Below, piece after piece: positions 17,652 to 26,040 of a DNA stretch of 64,000 bases. The notes under the pieces are model-generated. The model did no database searches and was not told where the DNA came from. It saw only the letters and a program-made list of their open reading frames with translations. Source of the DNA: Zoogloea sp. (lineage in GTDB: Bacteria; Pseudomonadota; Gammaproteobacteria; Burkholderiales; Rhodocyclaceae); assembly GCA_016720685.1 (NCBI GenBank), contig JADKKC010000066.1, forward strand, positions 188,001-252,000, read 5' to 3'. Numbering within the stretch: position 1 is the first letter of the stretch; every line of letters starts with the position of its first letter. The translations under genes and the position numbers were made by a program.

Positions 17652-18299
17652 ATGAAGCTCTTTTCCTATTTCAGAAGTTCGGCTGCCTATCGGGTTCGCA
17701 TCGCGCTCAATCTCAAGGGGCTGCAATACGACACGGAAGCGGTGCATTTGTTGAAAGATGGCGGCCAGCAGCACTCGGCCAGCTATCGCGAATACAGCCC
17801 GCTGGGCACGGTGCCCTGCCTGGAGATCGACGAAGGCGGCTATCTGACGCAATCCCTGGCCATCATCGAGTACCTGGAGGAAATCTCTCCCGAGACGCCG
17901 CTGTTGCCGGTTGGTCCGCAGGACCGCGCCCGGGTCCGCAGCATTGCCCAGACGATTTCCTGCGATATCCATCCGATCAACAACCTGCGAGTCCTGAATT
18001 TCCTCACCACGCAGTTCGAGATATCCGCAGACGACAAGGCCCGATGGTATCGCCACTGGGTCAATGAAGGCCTGCTGGCCGTCGAGAAGATGCTGGCAGA
18101 TGACGACCGTACCGGGCGCTTCTGTCATGGCGACCTCCCGGGCCTGGCCGACTGTTGCCTGGTGCCGCAAGTCTTCAATGCGCTGCGTTTCGATTGCCCA
18201 CTGGAGGAGATGCCGACCATCCGCCGAATCTACAAGGCATGCGAAGAACTGGCGCCATTCCAGGCGGCTTCGCCGTTGAATCAGCCGGATGCCGAATAG
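17652..18299 (+). CDS. maiA: Maleylacetoacetate isomerase (zeta-class GST)
   Basis: 215 residues, glutathione S-transferase fold with the zeta-class motif RSSAAYRVRIALNLKG at residues 8-23 (alanines in place of the Cys-Ser of the eukaryotic SSCS form, as is common in bacteria). It catalyses the glutathione-dependent cis-trans isomerisation of maleylacetoacetate (or maleylpyruvate) to the fumaryl form. It would supply the FAH-type enzyme encoded just upstream. Confidence 0.85.
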   Translation: MKLFSYFRSSAAYRVRIALNLKGLQYDTEAVHLLKDGGQQHSASYREYSPLGTVPCLEIDEGGYLTQSLAIIEYLEEISPETPLLPVGPQDRARVRSIAQTISCDIHPINNLRVLNFLTTQFEISADDKARWYRHWVNEGLLAVEKMLADDDRTGRFCHGDLPGLADCCLVPQVFNALRFDCPLEEMPTIRRIYKACEELAPFQAASPLNQPDAE

Positions 18300-18332
18300 A
18301 CGATCCATCAATTGAATGATGAAACACACACA

Positions 18333-18989
18333 ATGAAAAAAATCGTGGAGTGGGCGGAGATCGGCCCAATGTTTTCGGATGGCGTGAGCATCATGTTTGG
18401 CGGTTTCATGGGTGTCGGGACGCCCTTGGGGATTGTTTCCGCGCTCATCGAGAGCAAGGTCCGGAACCTGACCCTTATCGGCAACGACACGGCTGCGCCG
18501 ACGACGGGAATCGGACCGCTGATCGACAGCGGGCAGGCCAGCAAGGTTATCGTTTCCCACATCGGGACCAATCCGGTGACAGGTAAAAAGATGATTGCCG
18601 GCGAACTCGATGTCGAACTGGTGCCGCAGGGCACGCTGATCGAGCGCATTCGTGCCGGCGGCAGCGGCCTGGGCGGTTTCCTGACCCCGACTGGAGTCGG
18701 TACCGTCGCCGAGGAAGGCAAGCAGAAATTGACCGTGCAAGGCCGGGAATATCTGCTGGAAATCCCGCTGCGTGCCGATGTCGCGATCATCAAGGCGAAA
18801 AAGGCCGATACCGCAGGCAACCTGGTGTACGAACGGGCGGCACGGAACTTCAATCCGGTAATTGCGCTGGCGGCCGATCTGGTGATTGCCGAAGTAGACG
18901 AAATCGTCGATGTCGGCGAGATCGATCCCGATCATGTGATGACGCCGGGTGCGCTCATCGACAAGATCGTCGTCAGGATGGGGGGCTAG
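18333..18989 (+). CDS. atoD: Acetate/acetoacetate CoA-transferase subunit alpha
   Basis: 218 residues from ATG 18333; a TTG at 18312 is in frame but less likely. It is close to AtoD throughout: GGFMGVGTP, LIGNDTA, ASKVIVSHIGTNP and LGGFLTPTGVGT. It pairs with the beta subunit three bases downstream. In this operon it would activate the acetoacetate released by the FAH-type hydrolase to acetoacetyl-CoA. Confidence 0.85.
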   Translation: MKKIVEWAEIGPMFSDGVSIMFGGFMGVGTPLGIVSALIESKVRNLTLIGNDTAAPTTGIGPLIDSGQASKVIVSHIGTNPVTGKKMIAGELDVELVPQGTLIERIRAGGSGLGGFLTPTGVGTVAEEGKQKLTVQGREYLLEIPLRADVAIIKAKKADTAGNLVYERAARNFNPVIALAADLVIAEVDEIVDVGEIDPDHVMTPGALIDKIVVRMGG

Positions 18990-18992
18990 GAA

Positions 18993-19646
18993 ATGGATGC
19001 CAAGGAAATTATCGCCCGACGGGTCGCCCTGGAATTGAACGAAGGCGACATCGTGAATCTGGGTATCGGACTACCGACGATGGTGCCACGCTTCCTTCCG
19101 CCGGACATCCATATCACGCTGCAATCCGAGAATGGCTTTCTTGGAATGGCGCCTCTGGAAGGCGAGCCGCTTCCCGGAATCGTCAATGCCGGCGGGACAC
19201 CATGCGGTATTCAGATCGGCGCAGCGTTCTTCGATAGCGCCATGTCTTTCGCACTGATCCGTGGCGGTCATATCGACGTCACGGTATTGGGCGGATTGCA
19301 AGTGGATGAAGCCGGCAACCTAGCCAACTGGATGGTACCGGGAAAGATGGTGCCGGGCATGGGCGGAGCAATGGATCTGGTCAGCGGGGCGAAGAAGGTC
19401 ATCGTCGCGATGGAGCATTGCACCAAGGACGGCGAAGCACGTCTCCTGCGCCTATGCAACCTGCCGCTTACGGCACGATCCCGCGTATCCAAAGTAATAA
19501 CCGAATTGGCGGTATTCAAGGTTTCAGCCGCCGGATTTGTCCTGCTTGAGACGGTATCGGGAGTTTCGATCGAAATGATCCGCGAACGGACCGAAGCGGG
19601 ATTTGCAATATCTGACGACATCAAACCGATGCCGCTTTACTCATAA
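18993..19646 (+). CDS. atoA: Acetate/acetoacetate CoA-transferase subunit beta
   Basis: 217 residues, close to AtoA. The catalytic glutamate lies in SENGFLGM (about residue 47). LGGLQVDEAGNLANW and VPGKMVPGMGGAMDLV are also conserved. The gene starts three bases after atoD, so the two subunits are coupled. The product, acetoacetyl-CoA, would enter thiolysis to acetyl-CoA; a thiolase is not in this operon. Confidence 0.85.
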   Translation: MDAKEIIARRVALELNEGDIVNLGIGLPTMVPRFLPPDIHITLQSENGFLGMAPLEGEPLPGIVNAGGTPCGIQIGAAFFDSAMSFALIRGGHIDVTVLGGLQVDEAGNLANWMVPGKMVPGMGGAMDLVSGAKKVIVAMEHCTKDGEARLLRLCNLPLTARSRVSKVITELAVFKVSAAGFVLLETVSGVSIEMIRERTEAGFAISDDIKPMPLYS

Positions 19647-19690
19647 GCTTCGATTGAAGCAATTCAACAGAATTTGGAAGGAGACATTTC

Positions 19691-20714
19691 ATGAACAACA
19701 TCAAACCGACCGCCGAGTCAGCCCGCCGCCGGATACTTCAAACGGGCCTCTGCATAATGGCCGCGTGGTCCTTGCCGGGCGCGGCCTGGGCGGAGGAAGC
19801 GGTCGACAACACCATCACCGTAACCTTGCTGGGCACGGGGTCGCCGAGCCCCAATCCGGATCGTTTCAGCAGCGCCACATTGGTGCAGGCAGGCGGTCTC
19901 AACATGCTCTTCGATGCGGGGCGAGGCGCGACCATTCGCCTTCGCCAGCTCGGCATTCGACTGGGCAGCATCAGCCCCACCTTTATCACCCATTTTCACT
20001 CGGACCATACCGTCGGCCTGCCCGATCTGTGGATGACCGGTTACATTCAGACCTCCTACGCGAAGCGTAGCGAGCCGATGGTGGTGATCGGCCCGAGCGG
20101 GACGAAGCATATGGCCGATACCATGCGCTCCGCCTTTGTCCAGGACCGCACGATTCGTCAGGCCGACGAAAAAGGTGCCTGAGGTCGCAACCGAGATCAT
20201 TGCACGCGACTTCACGAAGGACGGCGTGGTTTTCGAGTCCAAAGGGGTCAAGGTCACGGCATTTGCCGTTAATCATGGCGAGTTGATTCATCCTGCTTAT
20301 GGCTACCGAGTCGACTATGCAGGACGCTCGGTGTTGATCAGTGGCGATACCAAATTCGACGAATCCTTGATCAAGCACGGCCAGGGGGTCGACCTGCTGG
20401 TTCACGAAGTTTGCGCTGCAGAACCCGAAGTGCTCAAGGCGTTCAATAATCGGGCGGTCATGGATCACCACACCTCCGCCGAAGAAGCGGGCACCGTGTT
20501 TTCCCGCGCCAAGCCAAAAATGGCGGCTTATTCGCACATCATCCAACTTACGGAGCGAGGTGCAACGAATCAGCCGGACACGGCGCAGATTGAAACGGCG
20601 ACCCGACGGACTTATTCCGGTCCGTTGACCGTTGGCGATGACCTGACACGCTTCGTCATTGGGGATACGGTGAAGGTTCAACGCTGGGACAAACTGACCC
20701 GCGGCTATAAGTGA
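19691..20714 (+). pseudogene. Exported metallo-beta-lactamase-fold protein, one frameshift
   Basis: A good ribosome binding site (AAGGAG) precedes ATG 19691. The N-terminus has a signal peptide with an RRR pair (ARRRILQTG, possibly Tat) ending at AAWAEE. The MBL motif THFHSDH lies at residues 100-106, and SGDTKFDE and MDHHTS carry further metal ligands. At 20170 a run of five A shifts the frame: reading stops at 20182, while the remainder (VPEVATEIIARDF on) is open to 20714. One A fewer restores about 340 residues. The fold is RNase Z/arylsulfatase-like. A periplasmic hydrolase acting on a precursor of the aromatic substrate is possible. Confidence 0.7.
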
Positions 20715-21003
20715 TTTCCTGACTAGCGCGAACGTCAAGTGCTCTGATCAGAACAATCAGCGTGGGTTCGTCAGAGCCGGAGTCCGACGGTTGGTCACCG
20801 AGCTCAATCAGCGGCCGAAAACGTTCGCGCTACTGACATAGGTCAGGTTTCATGCGAATGGCGACAATGAAGAATTTTTGCGCGTAGCCAGCCTGGCTGG
20901 TTGCAAAGTGGAGCGGTCATTCAAATGGCCGCTCCTGGCCGTCATGAACAGCTATTCAAAACGGGGCCAGTAACTCAGGGCTCCCGCAGCTACGCACTTG
21001 ACA
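20715..21003. other. Intergenic region, hairpins only
   Basis: No gene is supported. A 7-base-stem hairpin GGAGCGG/CCGCTCC lies at 20910-20935 without a T-run and may end transcription of the catabolic operon weakly. Confidence 0.4.
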
Positions 21004-21126
21004 TCAATCGTCATCCTCATCGTCAGTCCTCAAGCCAGGCAGCGCCGCCCACTCACGAAAGGCCCGCTCGAAGCCCGTCGGATCGAGTGCGGCGAAGACG
21101 CGCTTCCTGAGCGGGCTCGCCGATGG
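21004..21126 (-). pseudogene. Possible ISAs1-type transposase fragment
   Basis: The minus strand encodes about 40 residues (LRKRVFAALDPTGFERAF on) that resemble the end of the N-terminal DDE_Tnp_1-associated domain of ISAs1 transposases, where a short Ser-Thr-hydrophobic helix leads into a LDP..ERA..W motif. Nothing of the catalytic domain remains. Similarity is short, so this is tentative. Confidence 0.35.
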
Positions 21127-21173
21127 GCCGGGCGTATCATCGGGCCTGGCAGAGACCGCGCACGTGAGCCGCA

Positions 21174-21569
21174 ATGATCGACTACCACCTTGATGCCCCC
21201 CTGGAAGTTGCAGATATCGTCCGCGTGTTGGACGCATCAGGCATCCAGCGCCCCACCCAAGACACCGCACGCATCGGCCGGATGTTCGCCGCGGCCGACA
21301 TCGTCGTCTCGGCCTGGTCGGGCGACACCCTGGTCGGCCTGTGCCGGGCGCTTACCGATTTCAGCTACTGCTGCTACCTCTCCGACCTGGCGGTGGACCG
21401 GGCCTTCCAGCACCGGGGCATCGGCAGCGGCCTGATCACCCAGCTGCGCGCAGCCCTCGGCGAGGAGGTCTCCATCGTCCTGCTGTCGGCCCCGGCGGCG
21501 ATGGGCTATTACCCGCGGCAGGGCTTCAGCCCGGCTGACAACGCCTTTGTGCTGAAGAGGGCGCGTTAG
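21174..21569 (+). CDS. GNAT-family N-acetyltransferase
   Basis: 131 residues, short GNAT fold. The acetyl-CoA loop is QHRGIGSGL (about residues 82-90) after the LSDLAVDRAF strand, and YYPRQGF near the C-terminus is the usual closing motif. Substrate unknown. The last codons and the stop lie inside the beginning of a long repeat (from 21553), so the repeat now supplies the C-terminal residues and the TAG. Confidence 0.75.
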   Translation: MIDYHLDAPLEVADIVRVLDASGIQRPTQDTARIGRMFAAADIVVSAWSGDTLVGLCRALTDFSYCCYLSDLAVDRAFQHRGIGSGLITQLRAALGEEVSIVLLSAPAAMGYYPRQGFSPADNAFVLKRAR

Positions 21570-23090
21570 GCCGATCCCCAGCGGTTTTCCGTTCGCTGAC
21601 GGAGACCAGCGGTTTTCCGTTGTTTGACGTTCCGTTGGCCGGGTCGCGCCCCGGCGGGCGCCCCACTTTCTTGCTTCGCCAAGAAAGTGGGCAAAGAAGG
21701 CGACCCTGCTTCACCGGTCGTCGGCGTAGCCGACGACTCCCCTGCGCTGCTCGCATCGGGCGGCCGGCGCAGAACTCGCCCGCTACGCGGGCTCAAACAG
21801 CTGCGCCGGAAAGCCCCGCCCAATGCTGCGCTGCTCGGCGGTTCAGAAGGGGCTCTCAGCAGACACCGAGGCTTTACTGAAGCACTTTGTGCCATCAACG
21901 AACGCGATCACCCAGCGCGTCTGTCCGAAATGGCTGCCTTCGTCGCCATGCCCGATCATGGGCTGTCGGGTTACGCTGCGCTAACCCGACCCTTCTGAAG
22001 AGGGCGCGTTAGGCCGATCCCCAGCGGTTTTCCGTTCGCTGACGGAGACCGACCGCTTTCCGTTGTTTGACGTTCCGTTGGCCGGGTCGCGCCCCGGCGG
22101 GCGCCCCACTTTCTTGCTTCGCCAAGAAAGTGGGCAAAGAAGGCGACCCTGCTCCACCGGTCGTCGGCGAGCCGGACTCCCCGCTCGGCGGTTCAGAAGG
22201 GGCCTCAGCAGACACCGAGGCTTTATGAAGCACCTTGTGCCATCAACGAACACGATCACCCCGCGCGTCTGTCCGAAATGGCTGCCTTCGTCGCCATGCC
22301 CGTCAGGGCTGTCGGGTTACGCTGCGCACCGACCCTTCTGAAGAGGGCGCGTCAGGCCGATCCCCAGCGGTTTTCCGTTCGCTGACGGAGACCAACCGCT
22401 TTCCGTTGTTTGACGTTCCGTTGGCCGGGTCGCGCCCCGGCGGCCCTTTCTTGCTTCGCCAAGAAAGTGGGCAAAGAAGGCGACCCTGCTTCACCGGTCG
22501 TCGGCGTAGCCGACGACTCCCCTGTGCTGCTCGCATCGGGCGGCCGGCGCAGAACTCGCCCGCTACGCGGGCTCAAACAGCTGCGCCGGAAAGCCCGCCC
22601 AATGCTGCGCTGCTCGGCCTTGTGCCATCAACGAACACGATCACCCAGCGCGTCTGTCCGAAATGGCTGCCTTCGTCGCCATGCCCGATCATGGGCTGTC
22701 GGGTTACGCTGCGCTAACCCGACCTACCCCTGCTGCGGCTCCATTTCCCACGTCTCACTTCCCGCTTTTCCCCCGATCACATCAGCCTGCCCTGCAACGC
22801 TCGGTGTATCCGAAAAGCCCCTTCCGAGTCGCCGAGCAGCGCAGCAACAGGCGGGGCTGTCCGGCGCGGCTGTCTGAGCGGGCGCAGCCCGCGAGTTCCG
22901 CGCTGGCCGCCTGTTGTGAGCAGCGCAGGGGAGTCGTCTGTTCAAGCTCGGCTTGAGCAGACGACCGGCTCGGCGGGGTCGCCTTCTTTGCCTACTTTCT
23001 TGGCGAAGCAAGAAAGTAGGCCGCCCGCCGGGGCGGAACCCGGCCAACGAAACGCCAAACAATGGAAAGCGGTTCGTCCCCATCCGCGAA
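21553..23090. repeat. Array of long interspersed repeats, three direct and one inverted
   Basis: Copies start with TGAAGAGGGCGCG at 21553, 21996 and 22339 and end with the GTCGGGTTA palindrome, the last near 22724. A diverged copy in opposite orientation lies at about 22830-23090. Each has the CCCACTTTCTTG/CAAGAAAGTGGG hairpin (GCC-rich loss in the third copy). Copies differ by internal deletions of about 40-80 bases, the full form including a segment around GAACTCGCCCGCTACGCGGG. Relation to copy A at 12256 is evident. No coding capacity is conserved. The array separates the GNAT gene from the glnK promoter. Confidence 0.8.
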
Positions 23091-23117
23091 CCGAATCCAT
23101 CCACACACCGCAATCCC

Positions 23118-23163
23118 CACCATTTTTGGTGCGCCCGCCACCCCGCCGCCGTGTTTTGGTGCG
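23118..23163 (+). promoter_or_regulatory. NtrC-type sites upstream of glnK
   Basis: A full dyad CACC-ATTTTT-GGTG (23118-23131) followed by CG resembles the NtrC consensus GCACC-N5/6-GGTGC. A second half site TTTTGGTGCG lies at 23154-23163. They are about 55-100 bases ahead of the -24/-12 element, the normal place for an NtrC enhancer. Confidence 0.55.
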
Positions 23164-23215
23164 GAAATCCAGCCCCCCTGCGGGCTAAACCCTTGATTTG
23201 CTGCGGTGCACGATC

Positions 23216-23231
23216 TGGCATGCTTTGTGCA
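23216..23231 (+). promoter_or_regulatory. Sigma-54 promoter of glnK-amtB
   Basis: TGGCAT-N5-GTGCA matches the -24/-12 consensus TGGCAC-N5-TTGCA with correct GG-to-GC spacing. It lies about 120 bases ahead of glnK. Together with the NtrC-type dyads it predicts induction under nitrogen limitation. Confidence 0.7.
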
Positions 23232-23351
23232 CCACAAAAGGAAACTTTTTTTCTTTAAATGCAAATCGGGAGGTAGCGGAAATGACAGTTCCCCAGCACG
23301 GAATGACGGTCAGGCAGATGCCTGCCGCCGGTACGCATGGAGCAGGACACC

Positions 23352-23690
23352 ATGAAACTGATTAGCGCAATCATCAAACCATTCAAGCTCGACGAGGTGC
23401 GGACGGCCCTCGATGTGGCCGGGGTGCAGGGCGTGACCGTGACCGAGGTCAAGGGCTTCGGGCGCCAGAAGGGCCATACCGAGCTGTACCGGGGGGCCGA
23501 ATACGTGGTGGATTTTCTGCCCAAAGTGAAGATCGAGGCGGCCGTCGCCGACGAACTGCTCGACGCGGCCATCGCGGCCATCGAGACGGCAGCCGCCACC
23601 GGCAAGATCGGCGACGGGAAGATCTTCGTCATCGATCTCGAACAGGCCATCCGCATCCGTACCGGCGAGACCGGCACCGAAGCCCTCTGA
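23352..23690 (+). CDS. glnK: PII signalling protein GlnK
   Basis: 112 residues, full PII length. The T-loop KGHTELYRGAEYVVDFLPK contains Tyr51, the uridylylation site. The B-loop TGKIGDGKIF and C-loop (RIRTGETG) bind ATP and 2-oxoglutarate. It reports nitrogen status and blocks AmtB when ammonium is plentiful. It forms an operon with amtB ten bases downstream. Confidence 0.95.
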   Translation: MKLISAIIKPFKLDEVRTALDVAGVQGVTVTEVKGFGRQKGHTELYRGAEYVVDFLPKVKIEAAVADELLDAAIAAIETAAATGKIGDGKIFVIDLEQAIRIRTGETGTEAL

Positions 23691-23700
23691 GGAGACTCCC

Positions 23701-25149
23701 ATGAAACACCTATTCGTATTTGCGACCCTGCTGTTCACCATTCTGTTCACCGCCCCGGCCTGGGCCGAGGAGATGCCCGCCGCCGTTGCGGCCGTGACCG
23801 CCGCCGCCGACACCGCTACGGCGGCGGCCCCGGCGGCCCCCGTCCCCAACAAGGGCGACACGGCCTGGCTGATCACCGCGACCCTGCTGGTAGTGATGAT
23901 GGCGGCCCCCGGCCTGGGCCTGTTCTACGGCGGCATGGTCCGCTCCAAGAACATGCTGTCGGTGCTGATGCAGACCCTGGTGGTGTTCTGCCTGCTCGGC
24001 GTGCTGTGGGCCACCTATGGCTACAGCCTGACCTTCACCGACGGCAATGCCTTCATCGGCGGCTTCGACAAGCTGTTCATGAAGGGCGTGACGCCGGAGA
24101 CCGTGGTGGCCACCTTCACCAAGGGCGTGGTGCTGCCGGAGTACATCTTCGCGGCTTTCCAGCTGACCTTCGCGGCGATCACGCCGGCCCTGATCATCGG
24201 TGGCTTCGCCGAGCGCATCAAGTTCTCGGCGGTGCTGATCTTCTCGGTGCTCTGGTTCACCTTCTCCTACATCCCGATGGCCCACATGGTGTGGTACTGG
24301 GCCGGCCCGGACGCCTTCACCTCCGCCGAGGCGGCCGAGAAGGCCAGCGAGTTTGCCGGCTTCCTGTTCAACAAGGGCGCCCTCGACTTCGCCGGCGGCA
24401 CCGTGGTGCACATCAATGCCGGTGTCGCGGCCCTGGTCGGGGCGCTGATGATCGGCCCGCGGATCGGCTACCGCCGTGAATCGATGGCGCCTCACAGCCT
24501 GACCATGACCATGGTCGGCGCGTCCCTGCTGTTCGTCGGCTGGTTCGGCTTCAACGTGGGCTCGGCCATGGAAGCCGGCGCCACCGCGGCCCTGGCCTTC
24601 TTCAACACACTGGTGGCGACCTGCGCGGCAACGGTTGCCTGGACGGTGATTGAGGCCATCTTCAAGGGCAAGCCGTCGATGCTGGGTGCGGTGTCCGGCG
24701 CGATCGCCGGCCTGGTGGTGATCACCCCGGCCTGCGGCCTGGTGGGGCCGATGGGCGCCATCGTGATGGGCTTTCTCGGCGGCATCGCGTGCTACTGGGG
24801 CGTCAATGGCCTCAAGCGCATGCTGGGCGTGGATGACAGCCTGGACGTGTTCGGTGTGCATGGCGTCGGCGGCATCCTGGGTGCCCTGCTCACCGGCGTG
24901 TTCGCGTCGCCGGAACTCGGCGGCACCGGCGTGTGGGACTACGTGGCGAACGCCCCCGGCGTCTTCGACATGGGCACGCAGATGATCGCCCAGTCGTGGG
25001 GCGTCGGCACCGCGGTGCTGTGGTCGGGAGTGGTCTCGTACGTGGCCTTCAAGCTGATCGACGTGACCATCGGTCTGCGGGTCAGCCCCGAGGATGAACG
25101 GGAAGGCCTGGATATCACCAGCCACGGCGAATCCGCCTACCACGCCTGA
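23701..25149 (+). CDS. amtB: Ammonium channel AmtB
   Basis: 482 residues with a signal peptide ending near PAWAEE, a longer Ala-rich leader than usual (about 25-45) and eleven membrane helices. Conserved elements: GGFAERIKFSAVL, the pore histidines in GGTVVHINAG and FGVHGVGGILGA, and the ammonium-selective DFAGG segment. It conducts ammonium, and in known cases methylammonium, under GlnK control. The nearby methylamine-oxidation genes make the latter interesting. GAGGAG precedes the start. Confidence 0.95.
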   Translation: MKHLFVFATLLFTILFTAPAWAEEMPAAVAAVTAAADTATAAAPAAPVPNKGDTAWLITATLLVVMMAAPGLGLFYGGMVRSKNMLSVLMQTLVVFCLLGVLWATYGYSLTFTDGNAFIGGFDKLFMKGVTPETVVATFTKGVVLPEYIFAAFQLTFAAITPALIIGGFAERIKFSAVLIFSVLWFTFSYIPMAHMVWYWAGPDAFTSAEAAEKASEFAGFLFNKGALDFAGGTVVHINAGVAALVGALMIGPRIGYRRESMAPHSLTMTMVGASLLFVGWFGFNVGSAMEAGATAALAFFNTLVATCAATVAWTVIEAIFKGKPSMLGAVSGAIAGLVVITPACGLVGPMGAIVMGFLGGIACYWGVNGLKRMLGVDDSLDVFGVHGVGGILGALLTGVFASPELGGTGVWDYVANAPGVFDMGTQMIAQSWGVGTAVLWSGVVSYVAFKLIDVTIGLRVSPEDEREGLDITSHGESAYHA

Positions 25150-25162
25150 GGCCCGGCCATGG

Positions 25163-25201
25163 GGTGTTGCTGCGAAGGCCTTGCAGCGCCGCAGCAACAC
25201 C
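25163..25201. terminator. 12-bp perfect hairpin between convergent genes
   Basis: GGTGTTGCTGCG (25163-25174) pairs perfectly with CGCAGCAACACC (25190-25201) across a 15-base loop, 14 bases after the amtB stop and ahead of the convergent XRE-cupin gene end. No T-run, but the position fits a bidirectional terminator. Confidence 0.6.
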
Positions 25202-25291
25202 CGTGGCCGACAACCCAGACTGCACTGCGCGGCGCCGGTGCCCCATCCGGCCATCGGGGCCGTGCCACGTTCGGGCTGGCGCCCGGCGGCC

Positions 25292-25894
25292 TCAGGCCAC
25301 TTCGGCGGGGTTGGGATACATCAGCACGCTGAGGAAGCGGATCGGGCAGCGGGTGAGCTTTTCGGGGCCATGGGGAATGTCGGCCCGGAAGGTCAGCGAG
25401 TCGCCGGGAGTCAGCACGTAGGTGTTCTGCCCGTGGCGGTACTCGATCTCGCCTTCGAGCATGTAGATGAACTCGGTGCCCGGGTGCTCAAAGATCGGGA
25501 AGGTCTCCGATTCGTGGTCGATGGTGATCAGAAAGGGCTCGAAAACCTTGGTCGGGCCCTGATCGTAGGCCAGCAGGTGGTAGGTGTGGCCTTTCTTGGT
25601 GCCACGCCGCACCACCTCCATGCCCTCCCCGCTCTTGACCAGCTGGGCGCTACCGTCGCGCACGTCGTAGCCGCGAAAAAGGGTCGCGATGGATACCCCC
25701 AGCGCCGCTGCCAGGCGCGACAGGGCGTCGAGGCTGGTGGCCGTCTGGGCGTTCTCGATCTTCGACAGCATGCTCCGGCTGATGCCTGCCAGATTGGCCA
25801 CATCGGCAATGGTCAGGCCGTGTTTCTGGCGCAGGTCGCGGATGGTGTTGCCCAGGTAGCGCTCCAGGCTGCCGGAGTTGTCGGCTTCACTCAT
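25292..25894 (-). CDS. XRE-cupin transcriptional regulator
   Basis: 200 residues: an N-terminal helix-turn-helix (LRQKHGLTIADVANLAGISR, about 20-40) and a C-terminal cupin_2 sensor domain (HPGTEFIYMLEGEIEY, then LTPGDSLTFRADIPH). Proteins of this PuuR-like class usually repress genes for small amine or amino acid catabolism and respond to a ligand in the cupin. ATG 25894 has GGGGAAAG ahead of it. It is divergent from purU and the N-methylglutamate gene cluster and is the obvious candidate regulator of it. Confidence 0.85.
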   Translation of the reverse strand: MSEADNSGSLERYLGNTIRDLRQKHGLTIADVANLAGISRSMLSKIENAQTATSLDALSRLAAALGVSIATLFRGYDVRDGSAQLVKSGEGMEVVRRGTKKGHTYHLLAYDQGPTKVFEPFLITIDHESETFPIFEHPGTEFIYMLEGEIEYRHGQNTYVLTPGDSLTFRADIPHGPEKLTRCPIRFLSVLMYPNPAEVA

Positions 25895-25946
25895 GGGTCT
25901 TTCCCCTGAAAAAACGATGACGGGATTATTGCACACGCCGAATTTG

Positions 25947-25961
25947 TTTCATCCCATGAAA
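25947..25961. promoter_or_regulatory. Palindrome TTTCATCCCATGAAA, candidate operator
   Basis: Perfect 6-base arms TTTCAT and ATGAAA around CCC, midway between the divergent XRE-cupin gene and purU. A related TTC-N6-TGAA half dyad lies at about 26010-26022, near the purU start. A TATACT -10-like hexamer lies at 25993-25998. The layout suits autoregulation and control of the purU-mgd operon. Confidence 0.5.
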
Positions 25962-26040
25962 AATAGTTGACTCATAGAGGCATAAGGTTCACTATACTCA
26001 CTAATGATTCTCCATATGAACTTTCTACGGAGCTGAACGC

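Noticed and set aside
21553..23090. Possible CRISPR array
   Set aside because: The units are 340-440 bp with internal deletions, not short repeats with unique spacers, and no cas genes are nearby.
25967..25998. TTGACT / TATACT promoter for purU copy 2
   Set aside because: The spacer is 20 bases, too long to be confident. The -10-like hexamer is mentioned only as part of the control region.
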